Assembly (NCBI GenBank): GCA_964567295.1
Contig: CAZMLU010000028.1
Coordinates: 1-22,758, forward strand
Direction of reading: 5' to 3'
DNA: 22,758 bases
Origin: SLJK01 sp964567295
GTDB lineage: Bacteria > Bacillota > Dethiobacteria > DTU022 > UBA8154
In this document: positions 1-8,650 of the stretch, one piece after another
Layout of the letters: each line of letters opens with the position of its first letter
Position numbering within the stretch: position 1 is the first letter of the stretch
Position numbers and translations under genes: made by a program
Notes under the pieces: generated by a model
Seen by the model: the letters and a program-made list of their open reading frames with translations, nothing else
Database searches by the model: none
What the model was told of the DNA's origin: nothing

Positions 1-452
1 TTCAAATTAACCAGGCGGTTTTCACGGCAGGCATATTCCAGCTCTCCCAGGGAGGCAATCCCCAGGGTATCGTAAAGGGCTTTTACCTTCCGGGGACCCA
101 GGCCGGAGACCCTTAAGAGCTCCAGCAGGGATCCGGGAATGCTTTCTTTAAGCTCTTCGTAGTAGTCCAGGCTGCCCGTAAGCACGAGCTCCTTTAATTT
201 TTCATTCAAGGCATCCCCGATTCCCTTTACCTCTTTTAGCTTATCCTCCTGCACCAACCTGTGCAGTTCGTCCTCTCCCATCAGCTCTACAGTTCGGGCG
301 GCATTGTAATAAGCCCTGCTTTTAAAGGCACTCTCTCCTTTTAGCTCCAGCAGCCGGGCAATTTCCTGCAGCAGGGATGATACATCCTGTTTATATCCTT
401 TTCCCTCCGTCAACCACTCCACCACCCTCCGGTGTCCCGGTAATACTATCAT
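1..452 (-). CDS. polX: PolX-type DNA polymerase/3'-5' exonuclease, N-terminal part (cut by window edge)
   Basis: This is the first ~140 to 150 residues of a family X DNA polymerase; the rest lies off the left edge. The translation shows the N-terminal 8-kDa-like domain (LLQEIARLLELKGESAFKS, then AYYNAARTVE). It is followed by two helix-hairpin-helix DNA-binding motifs, VKGIGDALNEKLKEL and VSGLGPRKVKALY, in the order known from Bacillus PolX. Bacterial PolX fills short gaps in base excision repair and normally carries a C-terminal PHP exonuclease domain, which is not visible here. The ATG at 452 has no good ribosome binding site. An in-frame TTG at 413 gives a length closer to family members and sits just after G-rich sequence, so the start is uncertain. 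The gene is divergent from purL. The family call is firm and the start is not. Confidence 0.85.
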   Translation of the reverse strand, partial: MIVLPGHRRVVEWLTEGKGYKQDVSSLLQEIARLLELKGESAFKSRAYYNAARTVELMGEDELHRLVQEDKLKEVKGIGDALNEKLKELVLTGSLDYYEELKESIPGSLLELLRVSGLGPRKVKALYDTLGIASLGELEYACRENRLVNL

Positions 453-553
453 CTTTTGAATTCGCTAAGATTCGGCCTAAATCCTTCCCACCCCATATCC
501 CTATAGCAAAATAATACTTTACATGCTCTGAATATGTTACAATAAGGGTGTAT

Positions 554-582
554 TTGACGGAAAAATCATGATAAAATATGAA
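554..582 (+). promoter_or_regulatory. Candidate sigma-A-type promoter for purL
   Basis: A -35 box TTGACG (554-559) and a -10 box TATGAA (577-582) are separated by 17 bases. The -35 matches consensus at 5 of 6 positions and the -10 at 4 of 6. Transcription would begin near 590, leaving a leader of about 70 bases before the GTG at 661. This places the upstream in-frame ATG (568) inside the promoter and argues against it as the start. Confidence 0.5.
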
Positions 583-660
583 CGTTATAAGCATTTAGCA
601 GCCTGGAATATTTTTCTTATGTCTTATCTTAATCAATTCTTTTCTGCGGGGGGATTGCCA

Positions 661-3600
661 GTGTCGGAAACTGTTCAAAGAATCTTTGTGGAGAAACGTA
701 AGGGATTTGCCCTGGAAGCCGAAGCGATGTTCAAGGACCTGAAAGAAAACCTGGGACTGGAAAAGCTGGAAGGTGTAAGAGTCGTTAACCGCTACGATGT
801 TTCCGGGATAACGGGGGAAGAATACAATCGGGCAAGGGACTATGTCTTTTCTGAGCCGCCGGTGGATATGGTATATGACGAACGCCTGGAGACCGCACCC
901 GGGGACCGCTTCTTTGCCGTGGAGTATCTGCCCGGACAATTCGACCTGCGTGCCGATTCTGCGGCACAGTGTATACAGATCCTGACCGGAAAAGAGCGTC
1001 CCCTGGTTCTCTCCGCCCGAGTTATCATTCTGCAGGGGAAGATCACCGACGAAGAATTAGAGCAGGTAAAGAGTTATTTAATCAATCCCCTGGAGACTCG
1101 TGAGGCCTCCCTTGAAAAACCGTTAACCCTGGAGCTGCAAGCGGAGAACCCCCCGGACGTGGAAACACTGCCAGATTTTACCATAAAGACGGTGGAAGAG
1201 CTGGAGGAACTGCGGCTGGAGCTGGACCTGGCCATGGACCTGGAAGACCTCTCCTTTTGCCAGGAATATTTCAGAATTCAAGAGAAAAGAGAGCCCACCT
1301 TCACGGAGATCAAGGTCCTGGACACTTACTGGTCGGATCACTGCCGCCATACCACCTTCCTCACCGCAATCGATGCTGTTTCGCTAGAAGATAACCCCTT
1401 GAATGAACCGATCCGGGAAGCTTACCGGGAATATCTAACCTCCCGGAAGTATGTCTACGGAGCGAAAGTAAGACAGAATGATATCTGCCTTATGGATCTC
1501 GCTCTCCTGGGAATGAAGGAGCTCAAGAAGAAGGGCCGCCTGGAAGACCTGGAGGAATCGGAAGAAGTGAACGCCTCCAGCATCACGGTCAAGATAGAAA
1601 CGGACGATAAAGAAGAAGAATGGCTGCTCATGTTTAAAAATGAGACCCACAACCATCCCACGGAGATCGAGCCTTTTGGAGGCGCCGCCACCTGCCTGGG
1701 CGGGTGCATCAGGGACCCTCTTTCGGGAAGATCCTACGTCTACCAGGCCATGAGGTTGACAGGCAGCGGAGACCCCCGGGCGGCAGTGAAAGAAACCCTG
1801 CCCGGCAAACTTCCCCAGCGCAAAATAACCACGGGGGCCGCCGCAGGATACAGTTCTTACGGTAATCAGATTGGCCTGGCGACAGGACAGGTGGCAGAGC
1901 TTTACCACGAAGGATACGTGGCCAAAAGAATGGAGGTCGGTGCGGTTATCGGTGCTGCACCACGAGAGAATGTAATCCGCCAGAGCCCCTCCCCCGGGGA
2001 TGTGGTGATCCTGCTAGGCGGAAGGACGGGGCGTGACGGCTGTGGGGGAGCTACCGGCTCTTCCAAGGAACATACCGAAGAATCCCTGACTACACGGGGC
2101 GCGGAGGTCCAAAAAGGCAATGCTCCGGAAGAAAGAAAAATTCAGCGTCTTTTTCGCAACCCGCGGGCCAGCAAACTGATAAAAAAATGTAACGATTTTG
2201 GGGCAGGCGGGGTTTCCGTAGCTATCGGCGAGCTGACCGATGGCGTGGAAATAGACCTGGATACGGTGCCCAAAAAATATGAGGGCCTGGACGGTACCGA
2301 ACTTGCCATCTCTGAATCCCAGGAGCGTATGGCAGTGGTAACCGCCGCAGAAAACGCGGTCAAGTTTATTAATATAGCCGCAGAGGAAAATCTGGAAGCA
2401 ACTGTGATAGCCACGGTAACCGCCAGGCGCAGGCTAAAAATGTTCTGGAGAGGAAAACCCATTGTAGATCTCAGCAGGGACTTCCTGAACACTAACGGAG
2501 TCAAAAAGCATACTCGCGTATCTGTGGCCGCTCCCTCTGCAGAAGATAATTATTTTCGCCGCGTTCTACCTGAAGTCCAAGAAAAGCTCCCTGACCTTAA
2601 AGAAGCCTGGATGGCCAATTTGAGAGATCTGAACGTCTGCAGCCAGAAAGGGATGGTAGAGATGTTCGACAGCACCGTGGGAGCAGCAACAGTCCTCATA
2701 CCCCTGGGGGGAAAACACCAGCTTACTCCCGCCGAAGGGATGGCCGCCCGCCTGCCGGTGCTAAACGGGCAAACCCATGCCGCCTCCCTGATGACCTTCG
2801 GTTACAACCCCTACCTGGCCTCCTGGAGTCCTTTTCACGGGGGGATATATGCCGTGCTGGAGGCAGCGGCCAAAGTTGTGGCCCTGGGTGGGGACTACCG
2901 GGGAATCAGGCTCACCATGCAGGAATACTTTGAAAAACTGGGAGATGACCCCCTGCGCTGGGGTAAGCCATTCAGCGCTCTCCTGGGGGCCTTTTTTGCC
3001 CAGAAGAAGCTGGGTGTTCCTTCCATAGGAGGAAAAGACAGCATGTCCGGAACGTTTATGGACCTGGACGTCCCTCCCACCCTGGCAGCTTTCGCCGTCA
3101 ATGTGGCCGATTCACGCCATATCGTATCCCAGGAATTTAAAAAAGCAGGAAGCCGTGTAGTGCTGGTTCCTCTTCCCAGGGATGCAAATGAGATCCCCGA
3201 CTTCGAGGCCCTGAAGAATAATTTCCAAAAAGTGCACCGTCTCATCTCTTCCGGCCAAGTGCTCTCCTCCGCTGCTATAAAAACAGGCGGCATCGCTGCC
3301 GCCGTAAGCAAAATGTCTTTTGGCAACGGCATCGGCATGGTTTTTACCTCCTTACAGGAAAAGTCGCCAGACTCCGAAAACTCTGCGGCCTTCCCGCGAC
3401 ACCTCACAGACCCTGAACAGCTTTTCACTCCGGACTACGGCTCCATAATCCTGGAATTGGAAGGTGAAACGGACCTGGATTCGGCGTTTGGTTCAGTGCC
3501 CTATATCCTGCTGGGACAGACCACAACTGAAGAATCACTGGTATTTGACAAAGTGAAGATATCCCTCGCCGAGGCCCTATTTGAATGGGAAAGGCCCCTG

Positions 3601-4497
3601 GAAAAAGTCTTCCCGACCCGTATCGAAACTCCCTCCGCAGAACCTCTTGCTACAACTTTTACGGAAAGAAACACCCGCAGGCCCGGGACAAACGTCGCCC
3701 AACCGCGCGTTTTTATTCCCATATTCCCCGGCACCAACTGCGAATACGAAACCAGCAAGGCTTTTGAAAACGCAGGCGCGGTAACCGATACGCTGGTATT
3801 CAGATATTTAACCCCGCGGGATGTGGAAGAATCTATCGGCGAAATGAAAAATCGCATCGACCGGGCCCAGATTGTAATGTTGCCGGGCGGGTTCAGCGCC
3901 GGCGATGAACCAGACGGTTCCGGTAAGTTTATCGCCGCGGTATTCCGCAACCCGGAGCTTAAAGAAGCAATAATGAAGCTGCTGCAGGAGAGAGACGGAC
4001 TGATGCTGGGCATCTGCAACGGCTTCCAGGCGCTTATAAAGCTGGGCCTGGTCCCATACGGTGAATTCAGGGAACTCGGGAATGACTCCCCTACCATCAC
4101 CGTAAATCGCATCGGACGCCACACCGCCTGCCTGGTCCGCACAAGGGTCACCTCCGGCTTATCCCCCTGGTTCGCCAACCTGCAGGTAGGAGAGATGCAC
4201 ACCCTGGCCATCTCCCACGGCGAGGGAAGGTTCGCAGCGGATCCGGAAGAAGTGGAAACGCTGTTCGCCAGGGGGCAGGTAGCTTCACAGTATGTAGATT
4301 TCGGCGGAAAACCGGCCTATGATATTTCTTTTAACCCTAACACTTCCCTGGGAGCAGTAGAAGGGCTGACCAGTCCCGACGGTAGGATCCTGGGGAAAAT
4401 GGGGCATTCGGAACGCACGGGGCCCCAGGTAGCCAAAAACGTCCCCGGCTCCAAGGAACAACACCTTTTCGAAGCAGGTGTGGCTTACTTTAAATAA
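661..4497 (+). CDS. purL: Phosphoribosylformylglycinamidine synthase, single-chain (long) PurL
   Basis: This enzyme makes FGAM from FGAR, ATP and glutamine, the fourth step of purine synthesis. The 1278-residue length fits the long, one-chain form with PurS-like, AIRS-type synthase and glutaminase parts. Motifs seen include RIFVEKRKGF at the N-terminus, the substrate loop KNETHNHPTEIEPFGGAAT, and VPSIGGKDSMSG. The C-terminal class I amidotransferase has nucleophile Cys1119 in LGICNGFQ and His1249/Glu1251 in MGHSER. The GTG at 661 is preferred because GGGGGG (648-653) lies 7 bases upstream. The resulting N-terminus, MSETVQRIFVEK, also matches the family better than the 31-residue extension from an ATG at 568. 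The gene is monocistronic, with no other pur genes nearby. All key residues are intact. Confidence 0.97.
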   Translation: MSETVQRIFVEKRKGFALEAEAMFKDLKENLGLEKLEGVRVVNRYDVSGITGEEYNRARDYVFSEPPVDMVYDERLETAPGDRFFAVEYLPGQFDLRADSAAQCIQILTGKERPLVLSARVIILQGKITDEELEQVKSYLINPLETREASLEKPLTLELQAENPPDVETLPDFTIKTVEELEELRLELDLAMDLEDLSFCQEYFRIQEKREPTFTEIKVLDTYWSDHCRHTTFLTAIDAVSLEDNPLNEPIREAYREYLTSRKYVYGAKVRQNDICLMDLALLGMKELKKKGRLEDLEESEEVNASSITVKIETDDKEEEWLLMFKNETHNHPTEIEPFGGAATCLGGCIRDPLSGRSYVYQAMRLTGSGDPRAAVKETLPGKLPQRKITTGAAAGYSSYGNQIGLATGQVAELYHEGYVAKRMEVGAVIGAAPRENVIRQSPSPGDVVILLGGRTGRDGCGGATGSSKEHTEESLTTRGAEVQKGNAPEERKIQRLFRNPRASKLIKKCNDFGAGGVSVAIGELTDGVEIDLDTVPKKYEGLDGTELAISESQERMAVVTAAENAVKFINIAAEENLEATVIATVTARRRLKMFWRGKPIVDLSRDFLNTNGVKKHTRVSVAAPSAEDNYFRRVLPEVQEKLPDLKEAWMANLRDLNVCSQKGMVEMFDSTVGAATVLIPLGGKHQLTPAEGMAARLPVLNGQTHAASLMTFGYNPYLASWSPFHGGIYAVLEAAAKVVALGGDYRGIRLTMQEYFEKLGDDPLRWGKPFSALLGAFFAQKKLGVPSIGGKDSMSGTFMDLDVPPTLAAFAVNVADSRHIVSQEFKKAGSRVVLVPLPRDANEIPDFEALKNNFQKVHRLISSGQVLSSAAIKTGGIAAAVSKMSFGNGIGMVFTSLQEKSPDSENSAAFPRHLTDPEQLFTPDYGSIILELEGETDLDSAFGSVPYILLGQTTTEESLVFDKVKISLAEALFEWERPLEKVFPTRIETPSAEPLATTFTERNTRRPGTNVAQPRVFIPIFPGTNCEYETSKAFENAGAVTDTLVFRYLTPRDVEESIGEMKNRIDRAQIVMLPGGFSAGDEPDGSGKFIAAVFRNPELKEAIMKLLQERDGLMLGICNGFQALIKLGLVPYGEFRELGNDSPTITVNRIGRHTACLVRTRVTSGLSPWFANLQVGEMHTLAISHGEGRFAADPEEVETLFARGQVASQYVDFGGKPAYDISFNPNTSLGAVEGLTSPDGRILGKMGHSERTGPQVAKNVPGSKEQHLFEAGVAYFK

Positions 4498-4530
4498 AGG
4501 TAAAACAAACAACTATCCATGCACGGCACA

Positions 4531-4580
4531 AAAAACCCTCTCCTGTCAGACCCAAATGACATATGGAGAGGGTTTTCTTT
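4531..4580. terminator. Bidirectional rho-independent terminator between purL and ugd
   Basis: The arm aaaaccctctcc (4532-4543) pairs with ggagagggtttt (4565-4576), and inside it TGTCA pairs with TGACA around a short loop. The plus strand continues with TTTTCTTT. The minus strand continues with a run of T complementary to the A-run at 4530-4535. It sits between two convergent genes and can therefore stop transcription from both sides. Confidence 0.85.
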
Positions 4581-4617
4581 CATCCTTCAGCTCATCCTGT
4601 GCATTCTGAAGATCTTT

Positions 4618-5916
4618 TTATGTTCTTCCCATCCCCCTGTAACGAAAACCAAGCTCTTTCGCCGCCGCGGGATTGAAATAGTTCCTGCCGTCCAGGAGAA
4701 TATCCCCCGCCATAGCCCCTTTCAAATCAGCCAGGCTTAATTCCCCGAATTCCGGCCACTCGGTAACCAGGACCACGGCATCAACACCTTTGGCAGCACC
4801 GTAGGCATCGCTGAAGTCTTTGACGGCATCACCGGGGAACAGCTCCTCTCCTTTTACCAGGGGGTCATAGGCGCGGACAAGTCCTCCCCTTTTAAGAATC
4901 TCCCCGATAATATCCAGGGAAGGAGCGTCGCGCACATCGTCCGTGCCCGGTTTGAAGGAAAGCCCCAGGATACATACCGCTTTACCCTGCAGCACACCCT
5001 CTAACATCTCCTCCAGCTTCCCTACAATCCGCCACCGCTGAACGCTGTTAACCTCCGTTACGGAGCGAAGGATGCGAAAATTGTAATCCTGGTCCTCAGC
5101 TATACCGATAAGTGCCTGGGTATCCTTGGGGAAGCATGATCCCCCGTAGCCGAGGCCGGCCTTTAAAAACTGGGGCCCGATCCTGCTGTCCAAACCCATC
5201 CCCTTTGCTACATCCTCCACATCTGCTCCTACCCTCTCACAGATATTGGCGATCTCGTTTATAAAAGAAATCTTGGTGGCCAAAAAGGCATTAGAAGCGT
5301 ATTTTATCATCTCCGCGCTCTCCAGGTCCGTCACCACATAAGATGCTTTGAGGTCCCGGAAAAGCTCCTTCATCTTCAAGGCATCTGACTGGTTCTCTGA
5401 CCCAATGACAATACGCTCGGGGTGCAAAAAATCTTCTACCGCAGTCCCTTCCCTTAAAAATTCCGGGCAGGAAACAACACCGTAGCGCTCAGGAGAGGGG
5501 GAGAACTTTTTCAAAAGCGCGGAAACCTTTCTGCCTGTACCCACAGGGACAGTGCTTTTCATGACCACCGTGAGCGGGTTTTTACCCGGCTGCACGGCCA
5601 GGTCCTCTATCACCGCTTCTACCTGGGAAAGATCGGCCCGACCATTCGCCCCGCTGGGAGTTCCCACAGCGACAAAGAGAACCTCTTTATCTTCCTGGGC
5701 TTCCTTTAGGGAATCGCTAAAAGACAAAGTCCCCCCTGCCAGATTCTCTTTTACGATATTTTCCAATCCCTTTTCGTAGATAGGAATAATCCCCTGGCGT
5801 AAACTCTCTATTCGCTCCTTGTTCTTATCCATGCAGGTCACCCGGTGGCCAAGTTTGGCCAGGCAAGCTCCCGTTACCAACCCTACATAACCCGTTCCGA
5901 TCACTGCCACCTTCAT
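4618..5916 (-). CDS. ugd: UDP-glucose 6-dehydrogenase
   Basis: This enzyme oxidises UDP-glucose to UDP-glucuronate in two NAD-dependent steps. The 432 residues begin with the Rossmann motif VIGTGYVGLVTG. They contain the TPSG and STVPVGTG loops and the active-site segment GYGGSCFPKDTQ with catalytic Cys261. The C-terminal UDP-binding domain has LGLSFKPGTDDVRDAPS. The ATG at 5916 is preceded by GGGAGGT with 8-base spacing. It is the last gene of the six-gene minus-strand block, 45 bases after the DUF218 gene, and GalU in the same block makes its substrate. UDP-glucuronate would feed surface polysaccharide or teichuronic-acid-like polymers. No glycosyltransferase is in the window, so the final polymer is unknown. 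Confidence 0.96.
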   Translation of the reverse strand: MKVAVIGTGYVGLVTGACLAKLGHRVTCMDKNKERIESLRQGIIPIYEKGLENIVKENLAGGTLSFSDSLKEAQEDKEVLFVAVGTPSGANGRADLSQVEAVIEDLAVQPGKNPLTVVMKSTVPVGTGRKVSALLKKFSPSPERYGVVSCPEFLREGTAVEDFLHPERIVIGSENQSDALKMKELFRDLKASYVVTDLESAEMIKYASNAFLATKISFINEIANICERVGADVEDVAKGMGLDSRIGPQFLKAGLGYGGSCFPKDTQALIGIAEDQDYNFRILRSVTEVNSVQRWRIVGKLEEMLEGVLQGKAVCILGLSFKPGTDDVRDAPSLDIIGEILKRGGLVRAYDPLVKGEELFPGDAVKDFSDAYGAAKGVDAVVLVTEWPEFGELSLADLKGAMAGDILLDGRNYFNPAAAKELGFRYRGMGRT

Positions 5917-5961
5917 CGCTGCTTACCTCCCAACATATGTTATGGGCTTATGCAGCCCTCT

Positions 5962-6672
5962 TCAACCCTGAAACAGGTAGAAGTTGATCATTTTTTGATA
6001 TTCCAGGATTAGTTGGCGCGCTTGTCTTCTTTCACGCCACCAGCTTTCGGGTTCAAAGGGATCGTAAGAAGAGGGTCGAGAAAAAACAGTATATTCTTCT
6101 CCCAGCACCCTTTGGAAGGTCTTTTTAGCCCTGCCGGAATGGTAGAGCGAGGTCACCACGATCACTGATTCCAGTTCTTTCTCCTGCATGTACTCCCGGA
6201 CGGCCAGCGCCTCGTCCCAGGTACTATCTGCCCTGTATTCCAGGATCATAAAAGCATCCTCCGGAAGGCCCATCTGCAGGGCTATATCACGGTTAATATC
6301 TACGGCGCCCGGGGGGTCCAGATCCAGTTCATCCAAAAGGGCATAATTATCAAAATCCTGGCTGCGGACAGCAACCAGCGCTTCCCCATAACCCTCCTGG
6401 TAGAGCTCAACACCCTTCACTACCCGTGAGGGCGTGGCTCCCATAAGCACCGTGATTATATCCGCTTTTTCCAAATCATCCGCGGTGACCAGGAAGCTCC
6501 CTGCAGCTATCAGTAAAGGTGTCCGGAATAAAAACAAGAGGAAAAGGAGCGCCAGAAAAATTAGCAGGGCAATTTTCCAGCCTTTACGCCTGCTCTTTCT
6601 CCTGCGAGCCATCCTGCTTTTGGTCTCATCCAGGTAGGTATAGTGTTCACTATCCAGATCTTCAACTGACAA
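5962..6672 (-). CDS. DUF218 (YdcF/SanA/ElyC-like) membrane-anchored protein
   Basis: The 236-residue protein has a short basic cytoplasmic tail (RRRKSRRKGWK), one hydrophobic membrane segment at about residues 33-60, and an outward-facing DUF218 domain. Family signatures are ADIITVLMGATPSRVVKGVELYQ, STWDEALAVREYM and VIVVTSLYHSGRAKKTF. DUF218 proteins are linked to envelope integrity and possibly to lipid-carrier or peptidoglycan metabolism, but their chemistry is not settled. The start used is a TTG with a G-rich stretch 5 bases upstream. An ATG 20 codons in (6612) would also keep the membrane segment. It lies between galU and ugd, which agrees with a role in surface polymer work. The family assignment is good; the exact function is unknown. 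Confidence 0.85.
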   Translation of the reverse strand: MSVEDLDSEHYTYLDETKSRMARRRKSRRKGWKIALLIFLALLFLLFLFRTPLLIAAGSFLVTADDLEKADIITVLMGATPSRVVKGVELYQEGYGEALVAVRSQDFDNYALLDELDLDPPGAVDINRDIALQMGLPEDAFMILEYRADSTWDEALAVREYMQEKELESVIVVTSLYHSGRAKKTFQRVLGEEYTVFSRPSSYDPFEPESWWRERRQARQLILEYQKMINFYLFQG

Positions 6673-6726
6673 ATTATCCCCACCCCGAACAGTATTATGC
6701 AGTTCCCAAAACCTTGCTTCATATTC

Positions 6727-7638
6727 TTAAAGCAGTCTTTCACCTTGAGGCTTAAGGCGGGGATCCTCTTCCACCAGGTGGCGCAGGTAAGCCGCAAAAG
6801 ATTCTGAAAGATCATCTCTTCTCAAAGCATACTCGATTGTAGCTTCCAGGAAGCCCTGCCTGTCGCCCACATCATAACGTTTGCCGCTGAAATTATAGGC
6901 CCAGACGGGTCTTACCGAAGCCATTGCATGTAAGGCATCGGTGAGCTGGATCTCCCCACCCCTCCCCGGAGGGGTTTGCTCCAAAACGGAAAAAATCTCC
7001 GGCTCCAGGACATAACGCCCCAGGGCAGCCAGGTTTGAAGGAGCCTCCTCCCGGCGGGGTTTCTCCAGCAGACCCTTTACCCTGTAAAGCGGTCCTTCAG
7101 GATCTTCCACCTGGATAACCCCGTATTTACTCACTTCCTGCCACTCCACCTCCTGGACTCCCAACACCGTTCCTCTTTTCTCTTCAAAAACATCCATCAG
7201 CTGTTTGGTGCATGGCACCCGGCTGTTTATAATATCGTCTCCCAGCAGCACTACAAAAGGTTCGTCCCTTGTAAATTTTCGTGCACAAAATATCGCATGG
7301 CCCAGGCCTAAGGGCTCCTTCTGCCTGACGTAATGGATATCCACCATCTCGGAGATGCCTCGCAGCATCTCCAATTCTTCTTCTTTCCCCTTTTTTTTAA
7401 GGGCCATCTCCATCTCTATACAGTAGTCAAAGTGGTCTTCAATGGCCCGCTTATTGCGCCCTGTAATAATCAGGATATCTTCAATCCCTGCGGCTACAGC
7501 CTCCTCGACTACATACTGAATGGTCGGCTTATCCACAATAGGAAGCATCTCTTTGGGCTGTGCCTTGGTGGCGGGCAAGAAACGGATACCCAGGCCGGCG
7601 GCAGGAATGACCGCTTTCTTTATCTTCGAATCAGACAT
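6727..7638 (-). CDS. galU: UTP--glucose-1-phosphate uridylyltransferase
   Basis: This enzyme makes UDP-glucose from UTP and glucose 1-phosphate. The sequence closely follows Bacillus GtaB throughout, with FLPATKAQPKEMLPIVDKP, IQYVVEEAVAAGIEDI, LLGDDII (metal and nucleotide site), PSNLAALGRYV, GGEIQLTDA and GKRYDVGD. The ATG at 7638 is chosen because GGTGGAG lies 6 bases upstream. A GTG four codons earlier (7650) is in frame but has its G-rich region directly against it. An oddity is that the nucleotide-binding signature usually written GLGTR reads GLGIR here (Ile18). The gene sits 47 bases after the cohesin-type protein and 54 bases before the DUF218 gene, and supplies substrate to ugd in the same block. 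Confidence 0.96.
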   Translation of the reverse strand: MSDSKIKKAVIPAAGLGIRFLPATKAQPKEMLPIVDKPTIQYVVEEAVAAGIEDILIITGRNKRAIEDHFDYCIEMEMALKKKGKEEELEMLRGISEMVDIHYVRQKEPLGLGHAIFCARKFTRDEPFVVLLGDDIINSRVPCTKQLMDVFEEKRGTVLGVQEVEWQEVSKYGVIQVEDPEGPLYRVKGLLEKPRREEAPSNLAALGRYVLEPEIFSVLEQTPPGRGGEIQLTDALHAMASVRPVWAYNFSGKRYDVGDRQGFLEATIEYALRRDDLSESFAAYLRHLVEEDPRLKPQGERLL

Positions 7639-7685
7639 TTGTTTCTCCACCCCTCTTTCTTTTTTTTTGCTTTGTATCCTGATCC

Positions 7686-8633
7686 CTAATCGTTACCTAC
7701 CCGGACTTCTCTGTTTTCCATCAAAAAGGGGATAGCTTCGGCTTCATTATCTTTAAGGGTAAGCTCCAACAACTCTTCCAGGTAGAGTCGCCCCTCTCCC
7801 CTGGCCCTGACCTCAAAAGCAGCCAGGTGTTCCCGTGGAGACACGTTTTCTCGGTAACCTAGGATGGTCTGGGTATACCTGGCCTTACCTTCCCTATTAT
7901 TAATTTCTTTTAAATAGAGCTCTTCCGAAGAGTCGAAAGAAGGATTGTAGACCCTTTCCACCTCCAAGAGGCCGGGATCAAAGTTCAAAAACAGTTCATA
8001 GGAAAAAATTCCCTTAACCGCGGGGGCATTAACTGTGATTTGGAAAAGATCCCCTTTTTCTACTTTTTCTTCCGAAGAGATAATCCCTATTAAGAACTTT
8101 TCGTACTCCCCGGGAAGGGGATCGAGGGGAGGCTCCGTTTCTTCGGCTTCAGCACTCTCTATATGCAAAACTCCCTTTTCTTCATCCCAGGAGAGCTTTT
8201 CCAACGCCGCTGCTTTTTGCAGGAAATCCAACCCTACCACGGTCCTTTCTTCTGCGATAAAAGGGGGCATGGCAGCACGGTGAACACTTCCGTTAACAGC
8301 ATAAAGAGGGTCATCTAAATAAAAAAACACCAAACGCTCTCCATTGTACAAGGTTACACGTTTCGCTTCTCCTTCCCAGAAAACTTCGTATCCCATCGCT
8401 TCGAAAACATGGCGCACAGGCACCATTAGCTTATCGTCGCGGTACTGCAAGGGCGAATCGAACTCCACGGCCTCTCCGTTCAAGAAAAGACTGGCCTCTC
8501 TTTCGGCGAGCCTGCTCCCTTCATCCTCTTCTACCGCGGCTGCCCGGGAAGAAACCAGCAGGGCAAACCCTACTGCTGCCACCAGAAAAATTTTGGCCCA
8601 GGTTCTTTGACTATTTCCCCATAAATTTTCCAA
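7686..8633 (-). CDS. Secreted copper amine oxidase N-domain/cohesin-like protein
   Basis: After an N-terminal hydrophobic signal segment (KIFLVAAVGFALLVSS, ending near SSRAAA), residues ~45-165 match the CuAO-N repeat. The visible pattern is SLFLNGEAVEFD, LMVPVRHVFEAMGYEVFW, and TVVGLDFLQKAAAL. From about residue 180 the sequence resembles a cohesin beta-sandwich, with QITVNAPAVKGIFSYELFLNFDPGLLEV. No metal or enzyme site is seen, so a structural or binding role outside the membrane is likely. The TTG at 8633 is preferred because AGGAGGT (8642-8648) lies 8 bases ahead of it. An ATG at 8651 overlapping the ctpA stop codon is in frame but has the Shine-Dalgarno sequence after it. The close junction implies cotranscription with the protease gene. 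Confidence 0.8.
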   Translation of the reverse strand: MENLWGNSQRTWAKIFLVAAVGFALLVSSRAAAVEEDEGSRLAEREASLFLNGEAVEFDSPLQYRDDKLMVPVRHVFEAMGYEVFWEGEAKRVTLYNGERLVFFYLDDPLYAVNGSVHRAAMPPFIAEERTVVGLDFLQKAAALEKLSWDEEKGVLHIESAEAEETEPPLDPLPGEYEKFLIGIISSEEKVEKGDLFQITVNAPAVKGIFSYELFLNFDPGLLEVERVYNPSFDSSEELYLKEINNREGKARYTQTILGYRENVSPREHLAAFEVRARGEGRLYLEELLELTLKDNEAEAIPFLMENREVRVGND

Positions 8634-8650
8634 AAATGTATACCTCCTCA

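Noticed and set aside
518..543. TTTACA and TACAAT as an alternative purL promoter
   Set aside because: The spacing is only 14 bases, too short for a sigma-A promoter.
568..660. In-frame ATG at 568 as the purL start
   Set aside because: It lies inside the inferred promoter, lacks a ribosome binding site, and adds residues not typical of PurL. The GTG at 661 has GGGGGG 7 bases upstream and restores the family N-terminus.
3501..4211. Long open frame antisense to purL (236 codons)
   Set aside because: It lies wholly inside purL, is low in family-like motifs and rich in Ser/Arg/Pro as expected from a shadow frame. purL itself is intact and well conserved.
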